Numbered from the stretch's first letter, positions 1 to 8,970 are shown. The stretch is DNA of 64,000 nt from Kordiimonadaceae bacterium (GCA_024236295.1 JACKKT010000007.1:1-64000); one strand, 5' to 3'. The notes: a model not told the origin generated them from the letters alone. A program made the numbers and translations.

Positions 1-307
1 TCTTGCCTGGTCGGGGCGCGGTAAAATCGCCAAGGTTGAGGTTTCCGCTGACGGCGGCAAAACCTGGGCGGAAGCGGCCCTTGAAGGACCCATTTATGAT
101 AAAATGCTGACCCGGTTCAGAATCCCCTGGATGTGGGACGGTACCCCCGCGATCCTGCAAAGCCGCGCCACCGATGAAGCCGGGCGTTTGCAGCCAACCC
201 GTGAAGAGCTGCTTGCCGCCCGCGGCAAGGATGCCTTTTATCATTATCATGCGATCCACAGCTGGAGCGTCAATGCAATGGGGGCGATCAGACATGTCTA
301 TGCATAA
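1..307 (+). CDS. soxC: Sulfite dehydrogenase molybdopterin subunit SoxC, C-terminal part (5' truncated)
   Basis: The open frame runs in from the window edge (frame starting at base 2) and ends at TAA 305-307, so only about 101 C-terminal residues are visible. They include the Mo-cofactor dimerisation-domain pattern KVEVSADGGKTW, then IPWMWDG, LQSRATDE, LQPTREELLAARG and a HAIHSWSV stretch close to the end. These are typical of the SoxC branch of the sulfite oxidase family. In the family, SoxC carries the molybdenum cofactor and, together with the cytochrome SoxD, oxidises protein-bound sulfane sulfur or sulfite in the periplasm. The next gene starts 11 bases before this stop and encodes a c-type cytochrome, as expected for soxCD. 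The signal peptide and Mo-binding Cys lie outside the window. Confidence 0.85.
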   Translation, partial: LAWSGRGKIAKVEVSADGGKTWAEAALEGPIYDKMLTRFRIPWMWDGTPAILQSRATDEAGRLQPTREELLAARGKDAFYHYHAIHSWSVNAMGAIRHVYA

Positions 308-863
308 AATCCTTATTGCCGCCCTGATGATTAGTGGCGCACAGACCGTTGTGGCACAGCAAAGCCGCTTTGGCGAACCGGCCACAAAGGCTGATATTGA
401 TAAACGGTTCTGGTCCGTCTTCCCGGACGGGGAAAATCTGCCCGACGGGCAGGGCACCGCCGTGGAGGGCGCGGAATTATTCGAAAATAACTGTCATATA
501 TGCCATATGAACCCGCCCGACAAGCTGACCGATTATGAACCGGAGGACCCGGCAGATACGTTGTTCGGCGGACAGGGCACAATCGGCACCGATCATATGG
601 TTGCTACCATCGGCAGCTACTGGCCATACCCGACAACGGTGTTTAATTATATCCGCCGGGCCATGCCCTATACATCGCCGATGTCGCTGACCAACAGCGA
701 ATATTATGCGCTGACCGCCTTTCTTTTGAGCGAGAACGGCATTATCGGTGAAAATGATGTGATTAATAAGGACACATTACCGAAAGTGGTCATGCCCAAT
801 CACGACAATTTCATCAATGCCTATCCGGAAGTGCCGAAAAAATACCGCACCAAAAACGAATAG
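294..863 (+). CDS. soxD: SoxD-like monoheme cytochrome c, partner of SoxC
   Basis: A 189-residue protein starting at ATG 294 inside the soxC end; an in-frame ATG at 300 is an alternative. A hydrophobic signal peptide ends at about TVVA-Q, so the protein should be periplasmic. One CHICH heme c motif lies in a stretch reading VEGAELFENNCHICH, preceded by the SoxD-type FPDGENLPDGQGT segment. A Met near the C-terminal half (RRAMPY) could be the distal ligand. It would accept electrons from the SoxC molybdenum centre. Classical SoxD proteins are about twice as long with two hemes; this one has only one heme-binding site. Overlap with soxC implies translational coupling. More distantly it could be any SoxC/SorA-associated cytochrome. 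Confidence 0.8.
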   Translation: MSMHKILIAALMISGAQTVVAQQSRFGEPATKADIDKRFWSVFPDGENLPDGQGTAVEGAELFENNCHICHMNPPDKLTDYEPEDPADTLFGGQGTIGTDHMVATIGSYWPYPTTVFNYIRRAMPYTSPMSLTNSEYYALTAFLLSENGIIGENDVINKDTLPKVVMPNHDNFINAYPEVPKKYRTKNE

Positions 864-875
864 GCGGTGCGGTAT
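842..875 (+). terminator. Perfect inverted repeat over the soxD stop codon
   Basis: ATACCGCACC (842-851) pairs exactly with GGTGCGGTAT (866-875) around a 14-base loop, and the soxD TAG (861-863) lies in the loop. No T-run follows, so it is either a Rho-type or processing 3' hairpin that protects the transcript end, or a weak terminator. Confidence 0.5.
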
Positions 876-929
876 AGGGAATTTCAAATCAATAGGTCGG
901 GGTGAGTTGCCTTGACCCAAGGGTTTCTA

Positions 930-1751
930 TTAATAAACTGCTGTCGAAATATTTATTTCATCTACATTATTATTGGTGTCAGATTTTTTAATTGCCAGGA
1001 AAATTATTGGCAGATTGACATCTTTTATAGATTTATAAATGATTTGGATTACGTGCCTATTATTAAAATAAGTAGCCATCCCGATCTGTATAGGAATGTA
1101 ATCGCCTGATGAAACAATGCTATGCAGATTTTTTTCAATTTCTTTAGAGTATTTAATTTCAGTATTATTTTCCATCTCAATTTTTTGTGTATTGTCCACC
1201 ATTTCTGAAATTGGAATTTTTGCAATCTCTAAGACCCGAACCAATCTGTCATCTTCAAATTCATTGTCTAATTCAATAAATCCATCAATTGATTTAATAT
1301 TTTCTTTATTCATCTTGGGTGTTGTAAGATTGACAAAATTTACCCTTTTTAATTCACAAGTTAGAGACTCTTTATTTATACATTGCCCATACCTAATATC
1401 TTCATCATGAGCACTAAGCCTAACCCCTGTCCATCGTAGCAAATTTTTGTACTGATTTACGGGGGGTTCCATAAAAACGGTAGCCTGGTAATAAGAACCT
1501 TTACGGCCGTTAAATAGCCCTTGTTCACTAGTTTTAAAGCCGTAATAATAATAAATATCATCAACTGTAGAGTCGCTTTGATATTCTCCTTCTAATGTAG
1601 ACATTAAATTTATAATATCATCTTTTTCCAATGTTAATGTGTTATTTCCATATCTAGCTTTTACATATCTGTTCATATCTGCAAAAGTTTGATTTAATGA
1701 AAAAATTAACACCCAAACTATTGATAATATTAATATATAAGTTCTTTTCAT
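930..1751 (-). CDS. Secreted protein of unknown function, AT-rich orphan
   Basis: A 273-residue protein that I do not recognise. The N-terminus is a signal peptide (MKRTYILILSIVWVLIFSLN, cleavage near TFA-D). The mature part is mixed alpha/beta in appearance, rich in Asn, Ile, Lys and acidic residues. It has two Cys about 10 residues apart (YGQCINKESLTCEL) that could form a disulfide in the periplasm. There are no membrane segments after the signal peptide and no visible catalytic motif. It begins 12 bases after the stop of the S9 peptidase gene on the same strand, so the two may be co-transcribed. Its base composition is clearly more AT-rich than soxCD and the peptidase on either side, which suggests separate acquisition. 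Confidence 0.7.
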   Translation of the reverse strand: MKRTYILILSIVWVLIFSLNQTFADMNRYVKARYGNNTLTLEKDDIINLMSTLEGEYQSDSTVDDIYYYYGFKTSEQGLFNGRKGSYYQATVFMEPPVNQYKNLLRWTGVRLSAHDEDIRYGQCINKESLTCELKRVNFVNLTTPKMNKENIKSIDGFIELDNEFEDDRLVRVLEIAKIPISEMVDNTQKIEMENNTEIKYSKEIEKNLHSIVSSGDYIPIQIGMATYFNNRHVIQIIYKSIKDVNLPIIFLAIKKSDTNNNVDEINISTAVY

Positions 1752-1763
1752 AATTTAAACCCG

Positions 1764-3740
1764 CTATCCGTCAAAATTATCAATTGTGATTTCAGGAAGA
1801 TTGCCGGCCGGGGTAAAGCCGAGGATTTTACCGTAAAAGACCAGCTCTGCTTCCAGGCTATGAATGATATTTTCCTTTTTGACGAAGCCGTGATATTCGC
1901 CCTCATACGGGTAATAGGCCACGGGCACGCCTTTTTCACGGAGCGCTTTCACAATCAGTTCCGACTGGTTCGGCGGCACGACCGGGTCGGCAAGGCCCTG
2001 AAACACAATCAGCGGTTTGGTAAAACCGTCCAGATGATTGATCGGCGACCGTTCCTTATAAATATCAATATCTTCGGGGTAGCGGCCGATCAGGCTGTCC
2101 AGAAAGCGGCTTTCATATTTATGGGTATCACGGGCAAGGATTTCCAGATCGCTGATGCCGTAATAATTAGCCCCGGCGGCAAAAATATCGGTGGTGCTTA
2201 GGGCAACCAGAACGCTGTATCCCCCGGCGCTGCCGCCGCGGATCAGCAGTTTTTTACGGTCGGCCATCCCTTCGTCCACCAGGTAATCAAGGGCGGCAAT
2301 GGTGTCATTGATATCAACCACGCCCCACTGGCCGCGCAGCCGTTCGCGGTAGGCGCGGCCATATCCGGTGCTGCCGCCATAATTAATATCAATGATGGCA
2401 AAACCCCGCGATGTCCAGAACTGGTTCCCTGCGCTGAATGCCGAGCTGGTTGCGCCGACCGGGCCACCATGAAGGCGGACGATGGTTGGTGGCAGTGCGC
2501 CTTTAGGGGCGACGAAATCCTTATTTTTCGGGGCGTAGTAAAAGGCGTGGGTTGGCTCCCCCAATAAATTGGTAAAGGTAATCGCCTCCGGCTCCGAGAT
2601 ATAATCTTCATCAACAATCGGTTCCTGGCTTTTTTTGATGGTGATAAAATCGCCATTATCATATTCGGCAATTTCGGCCGCTGCCGTGGTGGTTGCGCCG
2701 ATCAGGTATATTTTACCGCCGTGTGCATAAACCCTTGAAATACTAACGTAAGGGGTTTTAATTTCATCGACATCGCCGTTTTCCAGATCAATGGTCGCCA
2801 GATGCGATACACCGTCCTGATCATAGGCGGCCACGGCGGTTTCATTATCAAGATAGGCATAAGAATGGGCGCCCAGCGAACTGAAGCTGCCAAATTCCGC
2901 TTCCTCTTCGGTTACGGGTTCACTTTCACCGTCATTAAAGCTTTGCAGGTTTTCCCAGCCGTCGGGGTCGGAAATATAATATAGCTTTCCGTCATCGGTC
3001 CAGCGGGGTTCCTGCACCGACAGGCTGGCGCGGCTGACCACGGTTTTGGTCCCCGACAGGCTGCCCTGCGGGGTTATGGATGCCATCCACATTTTTGTAT
3101 CGTCCCAGTTCATATTGGGATGATCCCATGTGATCCAGGCGATGGTTTTACCGTCCGGGCTCATAGCCGGGCTGGAGACAAAATCAGTGCCGCTGAATAA
3201 GGTTCTGACCTTGGCGCCGCCCTCAAGACTGACTGAGACAAGGGTATTGACCGGTTCGCCCTCGTGGCTGTGGTCTTCCTGCACACAGATAAGCTGATTA
3301 TGACCACCGTCCATGATACAGTCGGCATAGCGGTAGCCATCGGCGGTCAGCGCTTCCGGTTCGCCGCTGCCGCTGTAACGGTAGAGTTTCTGGTCACTAT
3401 GGTTTGAAAAATAAATGGTGCCGTCCCAGACATTATAGGACCCGCCGCCATATTCATGAACGCGGGTACGGCTGCTGAAACCTTGCGGTATGGCATCGCT
3501 GACATTACCGTCTTTATCGCGCTTAACAATGACGCGGCGACCGCCTTCATCGGGGCGGCCTTCGATCCAGTAAATATCATCACCGTCAAAACGCACGCTT
3601 CTTAAACTGACCGCATTGCGGGTGGTCAGCTCCGCCGTGATCGGGGATGCCCACGACCCATAAGGCGCTTCGGTGACATCATCACCGCAGCCGGTAAGAA
3701 GAGTAAGCGAGCCAAGCATGAAAGATATTTTTTTGATCAT
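1764..3740 (-). CDS. Prolyl oligopeptidase family (S9) serine peptidase, lipoprotein
   Basis: 658 residues. The N-terminus has a lipoprotein signal with lipobox LLTGC, so the enzyme is probably anchored in a membrane and faces the periplasm. Residues up to about 380 look like the beta-propeller (WD40-like) lid, with repeats such as SPDGKTIAWITWDHPN and EPRWTDDGKLYYISDPDG. The C-terminal alpha/beta hydrolase domain carries the nucleophile motif GGSAGG, the acid loop LADPVVPP and the catalytic His in GEYHGF, the order expected for S9 peptidases (acylaminoacyl or dipeptidyl peptidase-like). Such enzymes trim short, often proline-containing peptides. A GGTGG ribosome binding site precedes ATG 3740. 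It lies divergent from nothing obvious; the Lrp gene upstream is on the same strand. Confidence 0.9.
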   Translation of the reverse strand: MIKKISFMLGSLTLLTGCGDDVTEAPYGSWASPITAELTTRNAVSLRSVRFDGDDIYWIEGRPDEGGRRVIVKRDKDGNVSDAIPQGFSSRTRVHEYGGGSYNVWDGTIYFSNHSDQKLYRYSGSGEPEALTADGYRYADCIMDGGHNQLICVQEDHSHEGEPVNTLVSVSLEGGAKVRTLFSGTDFVSSPAMSPDGKTIAWITWDHPNMNWDDTKMWMASITPQGSLSGTKTVVSRASLSVQEPRWTDDGKLYYISDPDGWENLQSFNDGESEPVTEEEAEFGSFSSLGAHSYAYLDNETAVAAYDQDGVSHLATIDLENGDVDEIKTPYVSISRVYAHGGKIYLIGATTTAAAEIAEYDNGDFITIKKSQEPIVDEDYISEPEAITFTNLLGEPTHAFYYAPKNKDFVAPKGALPPTIVRLHGGPVGATSSAFSAGNQFWTSRGFAIIDINYGGSTGYGRAYRERLRGQWGVVDINDTIAALDYLVDEGMADRKKLLIRGGSAGGYSVLVALSTTDIFAAGANYYGISDLEILARDTHKYESRFLDSLIGRYPEDIDIYKERSPINHLDGFTKPLIVFQGLADPVVPPNQSELIVKALREKGVPVAYYPYEGEYHGFVKKENIIHSLEAELVFYGKILGFTPAGNLPEITIDNFDG

Positions 3741-3823
3741 TTTTCCACCATTATTTTGTTTGGCTTCAAGGATAGTACCTGAACACCAAAAATAAAAGTG
3801 AATTTGCTGTCAATTATTTGCGG

Positions 3824-4300
3824 CTAATCTGAAAGCTCAAGCGGCACGGCGGTGGTATATTTGACCTGGGTTACGGCGAAATGGGAATTGACTTCGCTGA
3901 CCATAGGAAGTCGGAGAAGTTTCTGCCTCAGGAATTTTTCATATGACTGCATATTTTCCGTGACAATGCGTAGCAGAAAATCCATGGAGCCACTGATGGT
4001 ATAGCACTCGGTGACTTCGTCGAATTTGATGACTTCCTTTTCAAATTTTTCAAGTGCGTCTTCCTGAATATGGGAAAGTTTGACATTGGCAAATGCGATT
4101 ATGTTAAGGCCGAGCGCTTTGGGGTCAAGCAACCCGACCCTTTTTGAAATGATGCCCATATCCTCAAGCTTTTTTATGCGTCGCCAGCATGGCGCGGAGG
4201 AGAGCCCGACCAGATCGGCCAGCTCATTATTGGTGATGCTGCTGTCTTTCTGGATGGCTTTTAAAATTTTTCTGTCAATATCACTTAATTTAACTAGCAT
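3824..4300 (-). CDS. Lrp/AsnC family transcriptional regulator
   Basis: 158 residues, the usual size for the family. The N-terminal winged helix-turn-helix (LSDIDRKILKAIQKDSS, then LADLVGLSSAPCWRRIKKLE) is followed by the RAM effector-binding domain (residues about 70-150; the segment VTECYTISGSMDFLLRIV is typical). These proteins sense amino acids or their metabolites and bind DNA as octamers. AGGG eight bases before ATG 4300 serves as ribosome binding site. The gene is divergent from the indolepyruvate oxidoreductase gene, and an inverted repeat in the shared intergenic region is a likely operator. By position it probably controls the oxidoreductase-leucine dehydrogenase pair and perhaps itself. 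Confidence 0.93.
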   Translation of the reverse strand: MLVKLSDIDRKILKAIQKDSSITNNELADLVGLSSAPCWRRIKKLEDMGIISKRVGLLDPKALGLNIIAFANVKLSHIQEDALEKFEKEVIKFDEVTECYTISGSMDFLLRIVTENMQSYEKFLRQKLLRLPMVSEVNSHFAVTQVKYTTAVPLELSD

Positions 4301-4349
4301 TATTTTACCCTAAAAATTCACAAATATGATATATTCTTTCGTAATATAA

Positions 4350-4382
4350 GGAAAATTGCCCAAAATAGAAAGGTAATTTCCC
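4350..4382. promoter_or_regulatory. Candidate operator for the Lrp-type regulator
   Basis: GGAAAATTGCC (4350-4360) and GGTAATTTCCC (4372-4382) form an inverted repeat matching at 9 of 11 positions with an 11-base spacer, so arm centres are 22 bases (two helical turns) apart. It lies between the divergent Lrp and indolepyruvate oxidoreductase genes. The assignment to this regulator is by position only. Confidence 0.45.
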
Positions 4383-4435
4383 GAAAAATGTGCAATTATT
4401 ATCCTTTATCTATTATGGGCATTGGAGCGCTTGCT

Positions 4436-7400
4436 ATGGGTATTGAAATTTCACTGAATGATAAATATGAACTGGCCGAAGGCCGCGCCTTTATGACGGC
4501 GACACAGGCCCTTGTCCGTATTCCCATTGTGCAACACTGGCGTGATAAGGCCGCCGGGCTTAATACGGCCGGGTTTATTTCCGGTTATCGCGGCTCACCA
4601 CTTGGTGGCTATGATGCCGCGCTCCATAAAGCCGAAAAATATTTAAGGGCGGAAAATATCTATTTTCAGGAAGGCATTAATGAAGAACTTGGCGCTACCG
4701 CCGTCTGGGGCACACAACAGGTCAATATGTATAAAGGCGCCAAATATGACGGTGTTTTCGGTATCTGGTACGGTAAAGGGCCCGGCGTTGACCGCAGCTG
4801 CGATGTGTTAAGGCATGCCAATGCCGCCGGAACATCACCTTACGGCGGTGTGCTGGCGATTGCCGGTGATGATCATGCCTGTAAATCATCAACTATACCT
4901 CATCAATCTGATCACAGTTTTTATTCAACTATGCTGCCAATGCTTTATCCGGCCAATATGCAGGAATTTGTTGAATATGGCCTGCTTGGTATTGCCATGT
5001 CGCGTTATAGCGGTTGCTGGACGGCGTTTAAAGTGACCAGTGAAACGGCGGAAAGCACGGGTGTTGTTGATCTGGACCGGGAACATCGAAAAATCCTGAT
5101 CCCCGGTGATGATGAATTTGAAATGCCGGAAGGCGGTGTCCATATCCGCCCTGCCGACGTCTGGCGCGAACAGGATTACAGGTTGCAGCGTTACAAGCTT
5201 TTTGCCGCTTTGGCGTTTGGCAAGAAAAACAAGCTTGATTATGTCGTAATGGACAGCAGCAAACCACGCTTCGGCATTATTACCAGCGGTAAAACCTATG
5301 GTGATGTGCGTCAGGCGCTTTATGAACTGGGCATTGATGAAAAGGTAGCCGAAAAAATCGGTCTTCGCCTTTATAAGGTCGGTATGCCCTGGCCGCTTGA
5401 GCCGGAAGGGGTTCGGAAATTCTGTGAAGGGCTTGAAGAAATCCTGATTGTTGAGGAAAAACGGGAGCTTATTGAAAACCAGCTTAAGCAGCAGCTTTTT
5501 AACTGGCATGCCGATAAACGCCCGAAGGTGGTTGGAAAATATGATGAAAAGGGCCGTTGGCTGCTGCCGCCGGAAAATGACTTATCTGTGGGGCTGATCA
5601 CCCATGTGATTGCTGACCGGATTTCTCATTTTTATAAAGGAAAAATGGTTGAATTTGCCCGCCGCTATTTTAACCGCCGCGAAGCGATGCAGGCAGAATA
5701 CCAGTCCCCGCTGATCAGAAGGCCATATTTCTGCTCTGGTTGCCCGCACAACACGTCGACCAAAGTGCCGGAAGGAAGCCGGGCAACGGCCGGGATCGGC
5801 TGTCATATCATGGCGATGTGGATGGACCGGAAAACCGATACGTTCACGCAAATGGGCGGGGAAGGTGTGCCCTGGATCGGACAATCACCCTTTACCGATG
5901 AAAAGCATATATTCACCAATCTGGGCGATGGCACCTATCAGCATTCCGGCATTCTTGCGATCCGGGCATCAATCGCGGCCGGGGTCAATATCACTTATAA
6001 AATTTTATATAATGACGCCGTTGCCATGACCGGCGGCCAATCGGTGGAAGGGGCGCTGACTGTAGAAAAGATAGCCCAGCAGATGCGCGGTGAAGGTGCC
6101 AGAAAAATCTGGATCCTGACTGAAGATCTGGACCGTTATAAATCCCGCGGCGCTATTCCGGGGGATATCCCCATTCTTTACCGGGATCAGCTCGAAGCCA
6201 TAATGCTGGAAGCGCGTGAAACTGAAGGTTGCACCGTGATAATTTATGACCAGACCTGTGCAGCGGAAAAACGCCGCCGCCGTAAACGCGGAAAATTTCC
6301 TGACCCGGACCGGCGGGTGTTTATCAATGATGCGGTTTGCGAGGGATGCGGTGATTGTTCGGTCAAATCAAACTGTGTGTCGGTTGAACCGTTTGAAACA
6401 GAATATGGCCGTAAACGCACCATCAACCAGTCCAGCTGTAATAAGGATTATAGCTGTGTTGAGGGCTTCTGTCCTTCATTTGTCAGTGTGATTGGTGGAA
6501 AGCTTAAAAAGCCGCAGGTCACCGGGCTTGATACGCTTCTGGAAAATATTCCTCTTCCCAAAGTGGAGGAGGTTGAAAGCGAATATAATATCCTCGTGAC
6601 CGGTGTCGGCGGCACAGGTGTTCTGACCATTGGCGGTATACTTGGTATGGCAGCCCATATTGATGGCCTGGCCAGTAATCTGCTGGATATGACCGGATTG
6701 GCGCAAAAGGGGGGTGCTGTGCTTACTCATGTTAGGCTTGGCAAAGACATTAATGTGCTTAGAACTCCCCATATTTTAACGGGCTGTGCGGATTTATTGC
6801 TCGCCTGTGATCTGGTGGTTGGGGCAAGCCCAGAAGCCATAGAATGTGTCAGAAGCGACCGTGCCAGTGCTGTGATCAATTCCCATAATTCGCCGGTTTC
6901 GGCCTTCGTGGAAAATAATGCCATTGATTTTAAACAGGAACAGTTAAAAAAATCTGTTGAAGCCCACACCCGTGTTGACAGTCGCCATTATATTGAAGCA
7001 ACAAAACTGGCAACAATTCTGCTGGGGGACAGCATTGCCACCAATGTGTTTATGATGGGTTACGCCTGGCAGAAAGGTTTAATCCCATTATCCCTTGATG
7101 CCATACTGAAAGCGATCGACCTTAACGGTGTATCCGTAGAAAAAAATAAGCAAACTTTTTCCTGTGGCCGGATGGCGGCCCACGATCCTGACGGCTTACG
7201 AGCATTTGTCGCGCCGATGATTAATGGTGTTGAGGGTCCGGAAATTTCAGCCAATGTCACCGATATGATTGAAAAACGGACAATTATGCTTGAAAAATAC
7301 CAGGACGGGGCTCTCGCAGATAAATATTTAAAGTTTATGGAAAAGGTGAGAATAACTGATAAAGGTGCCATTTATGAAGCTGTGGCAAAAAGCTATCATA

Positions 7401-7891
7401 AATTGCTCGCTATCAAGGATGAATATGAAGTTGCCCGGCTTTATACCAATGGTGATTTTATCAAAAAACTGGGTGCGCAGTTTGATGGAAATTACAAGCT
7501 GAAATTTCATATGGCTCCGCCAATTTTTGAGAAAAAAGACCCGGTTACCGGAGAAATCAAAAAGCGTGAGTTCGGCCCATGGATGATGGCGGCATTAAAA
7601 ATTGTTGCCAGATTAAAAGTCCTGCGTGGTGGACCGTTTGATATTTTTGGTTATTCAGCAGAACGTAAGATGGAACGGGCATTAATCGGGGAATATGAGG
7701 AACTGGTTCAATTTATTCTCGACAAACTGAACAAAGACAATTACGAGTTGTGCCTTAAAATTCTTGAACTGCCTTTATCCTATAAAGGATATGGCCATGT
7801 TAAGGAAAAAAATATTCGAAAAGCCAGAATTGAACTGAAACGGCTTTTGAATGAACTTGAGAATAAAACACCAATGAAGCAGGCTTCCTGA
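4436..7891 (+). CDS. Indolepyruvate ferredoxin oxidoreductase, fused alpha-gamma form
   Basis: A 1151-residue single-chain 2-oxoacid oxidoreductase that oxidatively decarboxylates aryl or branched 2-oxo acids to acyl-CoA and passes electrons to ferredoxin. The N-terminal pyrimidine-binding region (SGYRGSPLGGYD) is followed by a Cys pair CSGCPHN near residue 433. The thiamine-diphosphate motif GDGTYQHSG runs on to the ILYNDAVAMTGGQ segment. A cluster-binding segment VCEGCGDC begins around 635, with more Cys after it, and the C-terminal gamma domain opens with VTGVGGTGVLT. I chose ATG 4436 because GGAG sits eight bases upstream; an in-frame ATG at 4388 is possible. Length matches the fused proteobacterial enzymes. 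Leucine dehydrogenase follows 17 bases downstream, supplying 2-oxo acids. Confidence 0.93.
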   Translation: MGIEISLNDKYELAEGRAFMTATQALVRIPIVQHWRDKAAGLNTAGFISGYRGSPLGGYDAALHKAEKYLRAENIYFQEGINEELGATAVWGTQQVNMYKGAKYDGVFGIWYGKGPGVDRSCDVLRHANAAGTSPYGGVLAIAGDDHACKSSTIPHQSDHSFYSTMLPMLYPANMQEFVEYGLLGIAMSRYSGCWTAFKVTSETAESTGVVDLDREHRKILIPGDDEFEMPEGGVHIRPADVWREQDYRLQRYKLFAALAFGKKNKLDYVVMDSSKPRFGIITSGKTYGDVRQALYELGIDEKVAEKIGLRLYKVGMPWPLEPEGVRKFCEGLEEILIVEEKRELIENQLKQQLFNWHADKRPKVVGKYDEKGRWLLPPENDLSVGLITHVIADRISHFYKGKMVEFARRYFNRREAMQAEYQSPLIRRPYFCSGCPHNTSTKVPEGSRATAGIGCHIMAMWMDRKTDTFTQMGGEGVPWIGQSPFTDEKHIFTNLGDGTYQHSGILAIRASIAAGVNITYKILYNDAVAMTGGQSVEGALTVEKIAQQMRGEGARKIWILTEDLDRYKSRGAIPGDIPILYRDQLEAIMLEARETEGCTVIIYDQTCAAEKRRRRKRGKFPDPDRRVFINDAVCEGCGDCSVKSNCVSVEPFETEYGRKRTINQSSCNKDYSCVEGFCPSFVSVIGGKLKKPQVTGLDTLLENIPLPKVEEVESEYNILVTGVGGTGVLTIGGILGMAAHIDGLASNLLDMTGLAQKGGAVLTHVRLGKDINVLRTPHILTGCADLLLACDLVVGASPEAIECVRSDRASAVINSHNSPVSAFVENNAIDFKQEQLKKSVEAHTRVDSRHYIEATKLATILLGDSIATNVFMMGYAWQKGLIPLSLDAILKAIDLNGVSVEKNKQTFSCGRMAAHDPDGLRAFVAPMINGVEGPEISANVTDMIEKRTIMLEKYQDGALADKYLKFMEKVRITDKGAIYEAVAKSYHKLLAIKDEYEVARLYTNGDFIKKLGAQFDGNYKLKFHMAPPIFEKKDPVTGEIKKREFGPWMMAALKIVARLKVLRGGPFDIFGYSAERKMERALIGEYEELVQFILDKLNKDNYELCLKILELPLSYKGYGHVKEKNIRKARIELKRLLNELENKTPMKQAS

Positions 7892-7908
7892 GCGGGAAGA
7901 AAATTAAT

Positions 7909-8970
7909 ATGATCGATAAAAATCAATTCCGGGACCATGAGCAGCTCGCCTATTTGCATGATAAAGACACTGGCTTAAAAGCCTTTATCGCTGTCCATGA
8001 TACATCACTCGGTCCTGCGGCAGGAGGATGCCGCATGTGGCCATATGAAAATGAAATGGATGCTCTTAATGATGTGCTGCGGCTTGCACGTGGAATGAGC
8101 TATAAAAATGCCATGGCCGGTCTGCCGCTTGGCGGTGGCAAGGCCGTCATTATCGGTGACGCTAAAACCGATAAATCAGAAGCAATCTTTAAAGCCCTTG
8201 GTCGTTTTGTTGATAGCCTGGGCGGCACTTATATTACCGCCGAAGATGTCGGCATGACGACTGAAGATATGATGACCATCGCCACGGAAACCAATTATGT
8301 TGCCGGACTGCCACAGGGGGATCATGCCAGCGGTGACCCGTCACCCTTTACCGCAAAAGGTATTTATAACGGCATTAAAGCGGCGGTGAAATATAAACAT
8401 GGACGTGATACACTTGATGGTCTGACTGTTGCTGTTCAGGGGGTTGGACATGTGGGACAATATCTTTGCGAATATCTTCATGCTGATGGTGTAAGTTTGC
8501 TGGTTAGTGATATTGTTGCTGAAAATCTTGTGATGGCTGTGGAAAAATTCGGGGCGACCATTGTACCACCCCAAGAAATTTTGTCTGCTAAGGCTGATGT
8601 TCTCTCACCCTGTGCTCTTGGGGCGGTTCTAAATGATGAAACAATTCCCCATATTAAAGCCTCTATTGTTGCCGGAGGGGCAAATAACCAGTTGGCCAAT
8701 GACAGCCATGGTGTGCGCCTTATGGACCGGGGAATATTATTCGCCCCTGACTATGTGATTAATGCTGGCGGGATTATCAATGTATCCGGTGAAACATGCG
8801 GTAATTATGATCTCGACTGGGTGAACCGGAAAGTGGATAATATCTATAATACGCTGATCCATATTTTTGAACGTGCCGATAAAGAACAACGCCCGACCAA
8901 TGTGGTTGCCGATGAAATGGCAGAAGAAATACTGGCCGTCGCAAGATTAAAGAAAAAATCAGCCGCTTAA
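7909..8970 (+). CDS. ldh: Leucine dehydrogenase (Glu/Leu/Phe/Val dehydrogenase family)
   Basis: 353 residues. The NAD-dependent enzyme deaminates leucine and other branched-chain or aromatic amino acids to 2-oxo acids and ammonia. The Gly-rich catalytic segment GLPLGGGKAVIIGD places the active-site Lys at 78. The second conserved acid region reads AEDVGMTTEDM, and the Rossmann motif VQGVGHVGQYL lies near residue 175. The length is normal for leucine dehydrogenases. It sits directly behind the indolepyruvate oxidoreductase and is probably in the same transcript, which makes a two-step route from amino acid to acyl-CoA. A hairpin with a T-run just past the stop (8990-9019) should end the message. 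Valine or phenylalanine preference cannot be excluded from sequence alone. Confidence 0.92.
   Translation: MIDKNQFRDHEQLAYLHDKDTGLKAFIAVHDTSLGPAAGGCRMWPYENEMDALNDVLRLARGMSYKNAMAGLPLGGGKAVIIGDAKTDKSEAIFKALGRFVDSLGGTYITAEDVGMTTEDMMTIATETNYVAGLPQGDHASGDPSPFTAKGIYNGIKAAVKYKHGRDTLDGLTVAVQGVGHVGQYLCEYLHADGVSLLVSDIVAENLVMAVEKFGATIVPPQEILSAKADVLSPCALGAVLNDETIPHIKASIVAGGANNQLANDSHGVRLMDRGILFAPDYVINAGGIINVSGETCGNYDLDWVNRKVDNIYNTLIHIFERADKEQRPTNVVADEMAEEILAVARLKKKSAA

Noticed and set aside
4925..5509. Long open frame on the minus strand inside the indolepyruvate oxidoreductase gene
   Set aside because: It is the antisense shadow of a strongly recognisable gene, has no ribosome binding site and no family-like sequence.
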